The notes beneath the pieces were generated by a model. The model ran no database searches, was not told the DNA's origin, and saw nothing but the letters and a program-made list of their open reading frames with translations. A DNA stretch of 13,270 bases from CADDZP01 sp035948135 (lineage in GTDB: Bacteria > Actinomycetota > Acidimicrobiia > Acidimicrobiales > AC-14), in the NCBI GenBank assembly GCA_035948135.1, contig DASZJL010000127.1, positions 1 to 13,270 of the forward strand, given 5' to 3'. The position numbers and the translations under genes are program-made. Below are positions 1 through 5,703 of the stretch, piece after piece (the stretch's first letter is position 1; each line of letters starts with the position of its first letter).

Positions 1-32
1 GTCTTCACCATCCCCTGCAGGTGGTCCAGCAC
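1..32 (-). CDS. N-terminal fragment of an unidentified leftward gene
   Basis: This is the start of a gene that continues past the left edge. Reading leftward from a GTG at 32, the visible codons give MLDHLQGMVK, too little to assign a family. The start is well supported: a GGAGG Shine-Dalgarno (complement of 40-44) lies 7 bases upstream, and a consensus-like promoter lies about 60 bases upstream. It is divergent from the VOC-family gene at 256. The gene call is fairly secure and the function unknown. The alternative is that the fragment is untranslated and the real start lies further left, for example at the in-frame ATG 7 codons later. Confidence 0.6.
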   Translation of the reverse strand, partial: MLDHLQGMVK

Positions 33-38
33 CGCAAA

Positions 39-60
39 TCCTCCACGGGTAACGAGGAGG
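39..60 (-). promoter_or_regulatory. Possible Shine-Dalgarno-sequestering hairpin
   Basis: In the leader of the leftward gene, a CCTCC segment (complement of 56-60) can pair with the GGAGG Shine-Dalgarno (complement of 40-44) across an 11-base loop. An alternative 5-bp register uses 39-43 and 54-58. The stem is short, so it may only modulate initiation or may be chance. Regulation is inference. Confidence 0.3.
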
Positions 61-91
61 CCTCGGGGGGGAAGTGAACTACAGCGACGTA

Positions 92-119
92 ATTATAGAC
101 GCCCGTTCGCCACTCACAA
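92..119 (-). promoter_or_regulatory. Sigma70-type promoter for the leftward gene
   Basis: On the minus strand a perfect TATAAT (complement of 92-97) is preceded, after a 16-base spacer, by TTGTGA (complement of 114-119). It lies in an AT-rich island (about 85-150) that stands out from the GC-rich surroundings. Transcription would start near 85-86 and give a leader of about 53 bases before the GTG at 32. This is read directly from sequence; promoter activity is inferred. Confidence 0.6.
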
Positions 120-255
120 CTCAAAAACCCTTATTTTTCAGAGGTTTCGCGTCCTAAGGTCGCTGACGTGGCAGGCGAGGTGCCGCCGTAATCGGCGCCG
201 GCACGATGTTGCGCCGTCTCGACACGGCCGGGTGCTGAGACGGCATGCTGGGCGA

Positions 256-609
256 ATGACCGAAGACTGGGCCCGGCCGGTGGTGCACTGGGAGATCGAA
301 GCGCAGGATCCCGAGCGTCAGAAGGCCTTCTACGGCGAGCTGTTCAACTGGCACATCGGCGACGGCTTCATCATGGACATCCAACCCGGGATCGGTGGCC
401 CCGAGCCGGGTCCGGCCGGGCACCTGCGCCAGAGCGACCGCAGCGGGGTCACGCTCTACGTGCAGGTACGCGACCTGCAGGCCTCGCTGGACAAGGCGAC
501 GGCGCTCGGGGCGACGGTTGTGGCCGAGCCCTTCGACGTGCCCGGCGGTCCGACGCTGGCGGGCGTCCTGGATCCCGAGGGCAACCCGCTGATGCTCGTG
601 CAGCAATAG
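256..609 (+). CDS. VOC (glyoxalase-like) family protein
   Basis: A 117-residue protein of the vicinal-oxygen-chelate superfamily, of the small single-domain type. It opens with PVVHWEIEAQDPERQKAFYG, the usual first beta strand and helix, where the His is a likely metal ligand. It closes with a beta strand carrying DPEGNPLMLVQQ, the usual second metal-site region around residues 107-117. Such proteins are cytosolic and often dimeric; the substrate cannot be read from sequence. I chose the ATG at 256 because the domain starts there. The reading frame is open further left, and a GTG at 232 would add eight Arg-rich residues that do not fit the fold. The next gene is convergent, 15 bases away. The family is confident and the reaction unknown. 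Confidence 0.85.
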   Translation: MTEDWARPVVHWEIEAQDPERQKAFYGELFNWHIGDGFIMDIQPGIGGPEPGPAGHLRQSDRSGVTLYVQVRDLQASLDKATALGATVVAEPFDVPGGPTLAGVLDPEGNPLMLVQQ

Positions 610-624
610 CCAGAGGCGGCAGCC

Positions 625-909
625 TTAGTCGAAGGTGCTGTACCGCGTGCGTTCGGCGCCAGCGGTCATATGCGTGAAGCGCTCGACCGCCGCGTCGAGG
701 CGTTCGACCTCGGCCGCGGCGTCGGCATCTTCGTACGAAGCCCACAACACCACCACGATCCACTGGCCGTCGTCCGTACGAGCAGTCGTTGCCCGGATCA
801 TCCCGGTCTGGTGGTACAGAAAGCCGGTCCGAACCTCTTCGTCGGCATCGAGAAACTCCTCGTCGGCGACGCCATCAGCCAACCGGAACGTCGTTGTCTC
901 GATCACCAT
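625..909 (-). CDS. Small ABM-like (dimeric alpha-beta barrel) hypothetical protein
   Basis: A 94-residue protein beginning MVIETTTFRL. The order of elements is beta strand, a helix-like acidic segment with EEFLDADEEV, a segment with GFLYHQTGMIRATT, then a strongly hydrophobic strand WIVVVLWASYED and a final helix EVERLDAAVERF. This matches the ferredoxin-like layout of antibiotic-biosynthesis-monooxygenase or EthD-type small proteins, which act as dimers in the cytosol. No catalytic residue can be named. The reading frame runs open far upstream to 1425, but that part is antisense to the methyltransferase, so the ATG at 909 is the sensible start. It is divergent from the gene at 937, with 27 bases between them. 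The family call is tentative. Confidence 0.7.
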   Translation of the reverse strand: MVIETTTFRLADGVADEEFLDADEEVRTGFLYHQTGMIRATTARTDDGQWIVVVLWASYEDADAAAEVERLDAAVERFTHMTAGAERTRYSTFD

Positions 910-936
910 ACGAGCGACTCGTAGGGTAGCCAGCCG

Positions 937-1548
937 GTGTCCGACTTCCCGCCGGGCTTCTTCGACCGTGCCGACGACGGCGACGACGCCGCCTTCTACG
1001 CGCCGCCCCGGCTGGTCACCCACATCGACGAGGGCGCCATCGCCGCGGTCGGCGAGCTGTACGAGGAGCTGGACATCACGGGCGACGTCCTCGACCTGAT
1101 GAGCTCCTGGGTCTCCCACTTCCGCGCCCCGCCCCGCCGCCTGTACGCGCTCGGCATGAACGCGGGCGAGCTGAATGCCAACCCGATGGCCACCGAGCGC
1201 ATCGTCCATGACCTCAACGCCGACCCGCGCATTCCGCTCGACGACAAGTGTGTCGACGACGTCGTTTGCTGCGTGTCGGTGGACTACCTGACAAGGCCCG
1301 TCGAGGTGTTCAGAGACGTCGCCCGCGTCCTGCGACCGAACGGCCGCTTCGTCTGCACATTCAGCAACCGCCTCTTCCCGACCAAGGCCATCCGCGGCTG
1401 GCTCTACGCGACCGACGACGACCACTGCCGCATCGTCGCCGAGTACTTCCGCCTGTCACGGGCGTTCGGCTCGGCCACGGTCGGCCGGCGGACGCCGATC
1501 GACCACGCCGGCGACCCGCTGTTCGCGGTCTGGGCCACCCGCTCCTGA
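937..1548 (+). CDS. SAM-dependent methyltransferase-like protein with altered motif I
   Basis: A 203-residue protein that looks like a class I methyltransferase. VLDLMSSWVSH at residues 51-61 sits where motif I normally has a glycine-rich SAM loop. GMN near residue 73 and HDLN near residue 91 fit the next strands. VDDVVCCVSVDYLTRP is a motif IV-like strand, and VLRPNGRFVCTFSNR at 131-145 is the usual post-motif strand and turn. The Gly-rich loop is replaced by Ser/Trp, a variant I associate with a broad uncharacterised family, so it is probably not a decay product. The start is GTG at 937. A TAGGGT lies 9 bases upstream. The next gene is convergent, with only 3 bases between the stops. The methylated substrate is unknown. 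Confidence 0.8.
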   Translation: MSDFPPGFFDRADDGDDAAFYAPPRLVTHIDEGAIAAVGELYEELDITGDVLDLMSSWVSHFRAPPRRLYALGMNAGELNANPMATERIVHDLNADPRIPLDDKCVDDVVCCVSVDYLTRPVEVFRDVARVLRPNGRFVCTFSNRLFPTKAIRGWLYATDDDHCRIVAEYFRLSRAFGSATVGRRTPIDHAGDPLFAVWATRS

Positions 1549-1551
1549 CGC

Positions 1552-2478
1552 TCAGAACGTGGCGATGGGGTTGACGGCGCTGCCGGTCAGGCCGCTCAGT
1601 CGCAGAGGATTGACCGTCAGCAGGAACTCCCAGCGCGACAAGCGTTCACACGTCGCCGCCAGCTCCTCGAGGTCCCAGTTGTCGACGAGCCACAGCCCCA
1701 TCGCCACCAGTCCGATCACGTGGACCGGAAGGGCGATCGCGGAGTAGCCCGAGGGTGAGACGTCGTTGGCGGTGTCGGCGCCGATGAAGGAGACGCCTCG
1801 CTCGCGCAACCACGGGAGGCACGCGGCCTGCCAGCCCGGTTGGGTGATGCCCTCCTCCATCGGCGAGACCCGGCGCGTCTCGTGGCGCCACCGGCCGTAC
1901 CCCGTACGTAGGAGGACTCCATCGCCCGGCTCCACGTTCACACCCTGCATCGCTTCCGCCGCGTCCAGGTCCTCGGGGTAGGCGCCCTCACCGGGCTCCA
2001 GCCAGGGCACGCCGCGCACGCGGGCCACGTCGAGGAGCACGCCGCGGGTGACGATGCCACCGCCGGCGTCGGTGATCGCCAGCTCCTCTGCCCCCGTTGC
2101 TTCGGAGACGAGGCTGGTCGGGCGGCCGTTGTACATGTGGCCGTCCCAGAAGATGTGGCACAGAGCGTCGAGGTGCGTGAGGGCATAGCCGTGGAACGTG
2201 AGACCGGTGATGTGTTCCAACGACCAGCCGATCCGCGCCTTCGAGTCCCGGCTCAGGTCGACGGCACTGACCGCACCTTCGAAGCCGAGGGGGCCGGTCG
2301 CCACCTCCCAGCTGCACGACACCGTGGTGCCCTCGGTGACGGTCGCCACCGCCCGCTTGCGCACCTCCGGCGTGATCAGGTTCAGCGTGCCCAACTCGTC
2401 GTCGGGGCCCCACCGGCCCCAATTGGAGAGCTCGTCGAACCAGGAGAGCACTTCGTCTTCGGGCGGCGGCGTCGGCAT
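1552..2478 (-). CDS. Cyclase-family (kynurenine-formamidase-like) metallohydrolase
   Basis: A 308-residue protein of the cyclase/KynB-like superfamily, metal-dependent enzymes that hydrolyse amide or lactone-type bonds. The N-terminal part shows NWGRWGPDDELGTLNLI at residues 19-35, typical of a long-form branch. The metal site reads THLDALCH at residues 101-108, matching the family's T-H-x-D-x-x-x-H pattern (H102, D104, H108). A C-terminal GADTANDVSPSG and a hydrophobic segment HVIGLVAMGLWLVDN follow. The ATG at 2478 is preceded 7 bases upstream by AAGGA (complement of 2486-2490). An ATG at 2517 would add 13 residues and overlap the divergent gene. The protein is likely cytosolic. The substrate is unknown, and canonical kynurenine formamidase is unlikely because no tryptophan-pathway gene is nearby. 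Confidence 0.88.
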   Translation of the reverse strand: MPTPPPEDEVLSWFDELSNWGRWGPDDELGTLNLITPEVRKRAVATVTEGTTVSCSWEVATGPLGFEGAVSAVDLSRDSKARIGWSLEHITGLTFHGYALTHLDALCHIFWDGHMYNGRPTSLVSEATGAEELAITDAGGGIVTRGVLLDVARVRGVPWLEPGEGAYPEDLDAAEAMQGVNVEPGDGVLLRTGYGRWRHETRRVSPMEEGITQPGWQAACLPWLRERGVSFIGADTANDVSPSGYSAIALPVHVIGLVAMGLWLVDNWDLEELAATCERLSRWEFLLTVNPLRLSGLTGSAVNPIATF

Positions 2479-2502
2479 GCGGAGATCCTTGCCGACGCGG
2501 AA

Positions 2503-2508
2503 TAGCGT
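2503..2508 (+). promoter_or_regulatory. Predicted -10 element for leaderless transcription
   Basis: TAGCGT lies exactly 7 bases before the ATG at 2516. In actinobacteria a TANNNT element at this distance commonly places the transcription start on the start codon itself. No Shine-Dalgarno is seen before this ATG, which agrees. No convincing -35 is visible. The leaderless reading is inference. Confidence 0.5.
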
Positions 2509-2515
2509 CGCTCGC

Positions 2516-3064
2516 ATGAGTGAGATCTCCGAGCGCTACCAACGCCTGGGCGACGCCTACGCCGCCAAGGTGGCCGCCGTCCCCGACGACCGCTGGGACA
2601 GTCAGACCCCGTGCGAGGAGTGGACGGCGCGCGACCTCGTCGGCCACATGGTGCAGACCCAGGGGATGTTCCTCGGCTTCATCGGCAAGGAGCTGCGCGA
2701 CGTCCCCGACGCCGGCGACGACCCGCTGGGGGCGTGGAACGCGGCCCGGACCCAGGTGCAGGCCATCCTCGACGACCCCCAGCAGGCAACGACAGAATTC
2801 GAGGGCTTTACCGGGCGCTCGACGTTCGAGGCGGCGGTCGACAAGTTCCTGTGCAGCGACCTCGTGGTCCACAACTGGGACCTCTCGCGAGCGACCGGGC
2901 TCGAAGACAACCTCGAGTCCGAGGATGCCAAGCGCGTGCGGCGCTACATGGAGTCGATGGGCGACGCGCTCCGCAGTCCGGGGGCGTTCGGGCCCGAGGT
3001 CGAGCCGCCCGCCAACGCCGACGAACAGCAGCGGATGCTCGCCTTCCTCGGCCGCGAGCCTTAG
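2516..3064 (+). CDS. DinB/MDMPI-fold, TIGR03086-like metal-binding protein
   Basis: A 182-residue four-helix-bundle protein of the mycothiol-dependent maleylpyruvate isomerase/DinB superfamily. The first signature is TPCEEWTARDLVGHMVQ at residues 31-47, with metal ligand H44. The second is DLVVHNWDLSRATG at residues 115-128, where D115 and H119 match the acidic-x3-His metal pair. Members are cytosolic and are thought to use mycothiol or another thiol; most have no known substrate. The start at 2516 is set by the signature position and the predicted leaderless -10. The frame is open further upstream, but that part is antisense to the cyclase. Its TAG stop overlaps the opposite gene's TAA at 3061-3064. 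The family is confident and the substrate unknown. Confidence 0.87.
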   Translation: MSEISERYQRLGDAYAAKVAAVPDDRWDSQTPCEEWTARDLVGHMVQTQGMFLGFIGKELRDVPDAGDDPLGAWNAARTQVQAILDDPQQATTEFEGFTGRSTFEAAVDKFLCSDLVVHNWDLSRATGLEDNLESEDAKRVRRYMESMGDALRSPGAFGPEVEPPANADEQQRMLAFLGREP

Positions 3065-3483
3065 GTCGAGCCCTCGATCCGCATACGGTCGGTCTCCCAG
3101 AAGCCGCGCATCGATGCGAGCTTGCCGTCCTCGTCGAGGCGATAGGTGAAGACGCCGTCGATCACGGCACGGACGCCACCATCCAGCTCTGTCGTGATCG
3201 TGTACACGTTGGCGCACTCGTCACCCGCGGCGTACGACTCGCGGACCGTGAAGCGCACGGGTGCCTGGCTGATCACGTTGTCGTAGAAGGCGGCGATGGC
3301 GTCGAGGCCGCGCTGACCCTTGCCCTCGGCATCGAACGACGACACGCCGATGGGATCCTCGACAACCGCGTCCTCGGCGAAGAGCTCCAGCCATGCCTCC
3401 CGATCGCCCCTCTCGACCGCGGTCACCGACCGCACCGCCATGTCGCGCGCCGGGTGCGGCGGGTACTTGTCCATTCCCTCCAT
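3061..3483 (-). CDS. SnoaL-like / NTF2-fold polyketide-cyclase-type protein
   Basis: A 140-residue single-domain protein of the SnoaL/NTF2 (ketosteroid isomerase-like) fold. Visible marks are RSVTAVERGDREAWLELFAE (residues 18-37), then DAVVEDPIG with the typical conserved Asp-Pro, GLDAIAAFYDNVI, a strand with VRFTVRESYAAGDECANVYT, and a last strand near FTYRLDEDGKLASMRGFW. The ATG at 3483 has a strong GGAGGT Shine-Dalgarno (complement of 3488-3493) 4 bases upstream, so it is preferred over the ATG at 3474. It is the last gene of the leftward run, 16 bases after the mini-ORF and near the acyl-CoA dehydrogenase. The context suggests an accessory isomerase or hydratase in acyl or steroid-like catabolism, but the fold alone does not fix activity. 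Confidence 0.87.
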   Translation of the reverse strand: MEGMDKYPPHPARDMAVRSVTAVERGDREAWLELFAEDAVVEDPIGVSSFDAEGKGQRGLDAIAAFYDNVISQAPVRFTVRESYAAGDECANVYTITTELDGGVRAVIDGVFTYRLDEDGKLASMRGFWETDRMRIEGST

Positions 3484-3499
3484 CGTTACCTCCGTCGTT

Positions 3500-3556
3500 T
3501 CAGAAGATCCGGTAGCTGTCGCGGCTCAGGAAGAACACGATCACACCCGCCCTCAT
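3500..3556 (-). CDS. 18-codon mini-ORF coupled to the acyl-CoA dehydrogenase stop
   Basis: The ATG at 3556 overlaps the TGA of the acyl-CoA dehydrogenase in an ATGA arrangement. The frame reads MRAGVIVFFLSRDSYRIF and stops at 3500, 16 bases before the SnoaL-like start. The centre is hydrophobic (GVIVFFL). The overlap is the classic geometry of translational coupling, so a ribosome ending the dehydrogenase could re-initiate here and be carried close to the next start. It may be a real micropeptide, a reinitiation bridge, a remnant of a lost gene or chance. I do not recognise a family. Confidence 0.3.
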   Translation of the reverse strand: MRAGVIVFFLSRDSYRIF

Positions 3557-4806
3557 GTGGTGGCCCGCTTCACGTCGACGCCGAACATGCGCTGCGCGAT
3601 CCGGCGGATCTGAATCTCCTCGGAGCCCTCGGTGATGCGGTAGCGGCGGTGGTGGCGGTAAATGTGCTCGAAGGGCTTGTGACGCGTGTAACCGATGCCC
3701 CCGTGCACCTGGATGGCCAGGTCGGCGGCCTCACATACGAGGCGGTTGGCCTGGTAGTTCGCCATCGACACCTTGTCCGACACCGCCATGTGGTCGTTGC
3801 GGTCGAGGTGCCACGCCGTCTTGTAGACGAGGTTGCGCACCATCTCGATGCGCGTCTGCATCTCGGCCAGCGGGAACTGGATCGCCTGGTTCCGCCATAG
3901 GGGACGCCCGAAGACGATGCGCTCCTTGGCGTAGGCCACGGACTGGTCGACGCAGTATTGGGCGGCGCCGACGCCCGACGCCGCCTGCCGGATGCGGTTC
4001 TCGTGGGTGAACATGTTGGCCATCTCGAGGCCGCGGCCTTCGCCGCCGAGGATGGCGTCGTCGGCGACGCGGACGTTGTCGAGGGTGAGCTCGGCGTGCT
4101 CGGACGGCATGTTGAACGTCCACCACATGAACTCCACGTTGAAGCCGGGCGCGTCGGTGGGCACGACGAAGCAGGTGATGCCGTTCGCCTCGCCCTGCTG
4201 GCCCGACGTGCGGGCGAACACCATGTCGTGGGTGGCGACGTCGAGCCCGGTGTTGAAGCGTTTGGCGCCGTTGATGACCCACTCGTCGCCGTCGCGCACG
4301 GCGGTGGTCTCCAGCCACGTGGCGTCGGAGCCATGGTCAGGCTCGGTGAGGCCGAAGGCGACGCGCATCTGGCCCGTGATCATGGGCTCGCACCACTGCT
4401 TCTGCTCCGGCGTCCCCACGTTGTGCACCATGAGAACGGACGGGAAGTTGCCGACGATCGACGACTCGTTCTGCAGGTCGTTGTGCAGCCCGAGACCCTT
4501 CGCCGCGAGGTGTTCGCGGATGATGGCCATGCCGAGGTTGGAGCCGTCCGAGCCGCCGAGGGCGGCGGGGAGGGCCCACCGCAACAGGCCGGCCGCGTCC
4601 GCCCGGCGCCGCATCTCGCCCAGCAGCGCGTACCACTCCTTGCGGGGCACGCCGCCGTTGTCGACGTCGGTGCGAGCGAACTCGCGCCGGTGGTCGAAGA
4701 AGCGGATGTTGTCGTCCTGCGCCTCGAGGGGCTGGATCTCGGCCGCGATGAACTCGTCGATGCGATGGAGGAGGTCGGCGATCTCGGGCGGGATCTCAAA
4801 GTTCAA
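3553..4806 (-). CDS. Acyl-CoA dehydrogenase
   Basis: A 417-residue FAD flavoprotein that oxidises an acyl-CoA to the 2-enoyl-CoA. The order is an N-terminal helical domain, the flavin-contacting strand GLTEPDHGSD at residues 152-161 (the first family signature), a central beta domain with WVINGAKRFNTG, and a C-terminal helical domain. That last domain holds QVHGGIGYTRH at 366-376 and ITEGSEEIQIRR at 391-402, where E393 occupies the usual catalytic-base position. No ATG fits. TTG at 4806 is preceded 5 bases upstream by GGAGG and overlaps the crotonase stop as TTGA, so I start there; further upstream the frame is antisense-style shadow. Length is normal for the family. The substrate chain type is unknown. 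Tight coupling to the crotonase supports a shared beta-oxidation-like pathway. Confidence 0.92.
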   Translation of the reverse strand: MNFEIPPEIADLLHRIDEFIAAEIQPLEAQDDNIRFFDHRREFARTDVDNGGVPRKEWYALLGEMRRRADAAGLLRWALPAALGGSDGSNLGMAIIREHLAAKGLGLHNDLQNESSIVGNFPSVLMVHNVGTPEQKQWCEPMITGQMRVAFGLTEPDHGSDATWLETTAVRDGDEWVINGAKRFNTGLDVATHDMVFARTSGQQGEANGITCFVVPTDAPGFNVEFMWWTFNMPSEHAELTLDNVRVADDAILGGEGRGLEMANMFTHENRIRQAASGVGAAQYCVDQSVAYAKERIVFGRPLWRNQAIQFPLAEMQTRIEMVRNLVYKTAWHLDRNDHMAVSDKVSMANYQANRLVCEAADLAIQVHGGIGYTRHKPFEHIYRHHRRYRITEGSEEIQIRRIAQRMFGVDVKRATT

Positions 4807-5687
4807 CTGAACCTCCGCTCCTCCCACCAGGGATAGAAGGCCGGCATGTCGGCCGACACCTTCATCGGGAATTGGGCCGGGCGCTTCTCGAGGAAGGACA
4901 GCACTCCTTCGCGTGCGTCCTCGGTGCGGCCCCGCTCCCAGATCGCACGCGAGTCGACCTTGTGGGCCTCCATCGGGTGGTCGGCGCCCAGCATGCGCCA
5001 CAGCATCTGCCGCGAGAGAGCGACGGCGACGGGCGCGGTGTTCTCCGCCACCTCGTGGGCGAGGGCCTGGGCCGCGGGCAGCAGGTCGTTGGGTCCGTGC
5101 ACGCTGCGCACCAGGCCACCGGCGAGGGCCTCGGCGGCGGGAAAGACCCGACCCGTCATCACCCACTCCATGGCCTTGCTGATGCCGACGACCCGGGGCA
5201 GGAACCACGACGAGGCGGCCTCGGGCACGAGCCCCCGCCGGGCGAACACGAAGCCGAAGCGAGCAGTCTGCGACGCCAGCCGCACGTCCATCGGCAGCGT
5301 CATCGTGACGCCGACGCCCACGGCGGGGCCGTTGATAGCTGCGATCACCGGCTTCTTCGACTCGAAGATCCGGAGGGCGACAAGCCCACCGCCGTCACGC
5401 GCGTCCTCGAGCCGGGCCTCCTGGCCGCTCGAGTCGCGGTAGTCGAACGTGCCGTCACCCGCCGCGAGGTCGGCGCCGGCGCAGAAGCCGCGCCCGGCGC
5501 CGGTCACGATCACGGCCCGCACGTCGTCGTCCGTGTCGGCCCGGTCGAAGGCGTCGAGGAGCTCGTTCATCATCGTGAACGTGAAGGCGTTCAGCTTGTC
5601 GGGCCGGTTGAGCGTGATGGTGAGCACCGGCCCGTCGACTTCGTAGAGGATCTCGCTGTAGTTGGGGTCAGCGGGGTAGTCGCTCAT
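4803..5687 (-). CDS. Crotonase-family protein (enoyl-CoA hydratase/isomerase)
   Basis: A 294-residue crotonase. NRPDKLNAFTFTMMNEL (residues 27-43) and GAGRGFCAGADL (63-74) form the CoA-binding and first oxyanion-hole strands, and AAINGPAVGVGV (116-127) is the second oxyanion-hole region. The two glutamates of true enoyl-CoA hydratases appear replaced, by T128 and F148 in my hand alignment. A glutamate is present at E156 in GLVPEAASS, the position used by ECI2-type enoyl-CoA isomerases. An isomerase or other crotonase reaction is therefore more likely than plain hydration. The ATG at 5687 has AGGA about 8 bases upstream and lies 16 bases after the DUF2207 stop. Its own stop overlaps the dehydrogenase start by 4 bases, implying translational coupling. 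Confidence 0.9.
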   Translation of the reverse strand: MSDYPADPNYSEILYEVDGPVLTITLNRPDKLNAFTFTMMNELLDAFDRADTDDDVRAVIVTGAGRGFCAGADLAAGDGTFDYRDSSGQEARLEDARDGGGLVALRIFESKKPVIAAINGPAVGVGVTMTLPMDVRLASQTARFGFVFARRGLVPEAASSWFLPRVVGISKAMEWVMTGRVFPAAEALAGGLVRSVHGPNDLLPAAQALAHEVAENTAPVAVALSRQMLWRMLGADHPMEAHKVDSRAIWERGRTEDAREGVLSFLEKRPAQFPMKVSADMPAFYPWWEERRFS

Positions 5688-5703
5688 TGCGCTGTCCTAG
5701 CAG

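Noticed and set aside
154..606. Long minus-strand open frame opposite the VOC gene
   Set aside because: The plus-strand product has clear VOC motifs; the minus frame is its shadow.
1988..3217. 409-codon open frame on the minus strand
   Set aside because: It is antisense to the DinB-like gene and out of frame with the cyclase; such long shadows are common in GC-rich DNA and it shows no domain.
4806..5208. Upstream extension of the acyl-CoA dehydrogenase frame
   Set aside because: It overlaps the crotonase coding region in another frame and encodes Arg/Pro/Gly-rich shadow sequence; the TTG at 4806 has a good Shine-Dalgarno.
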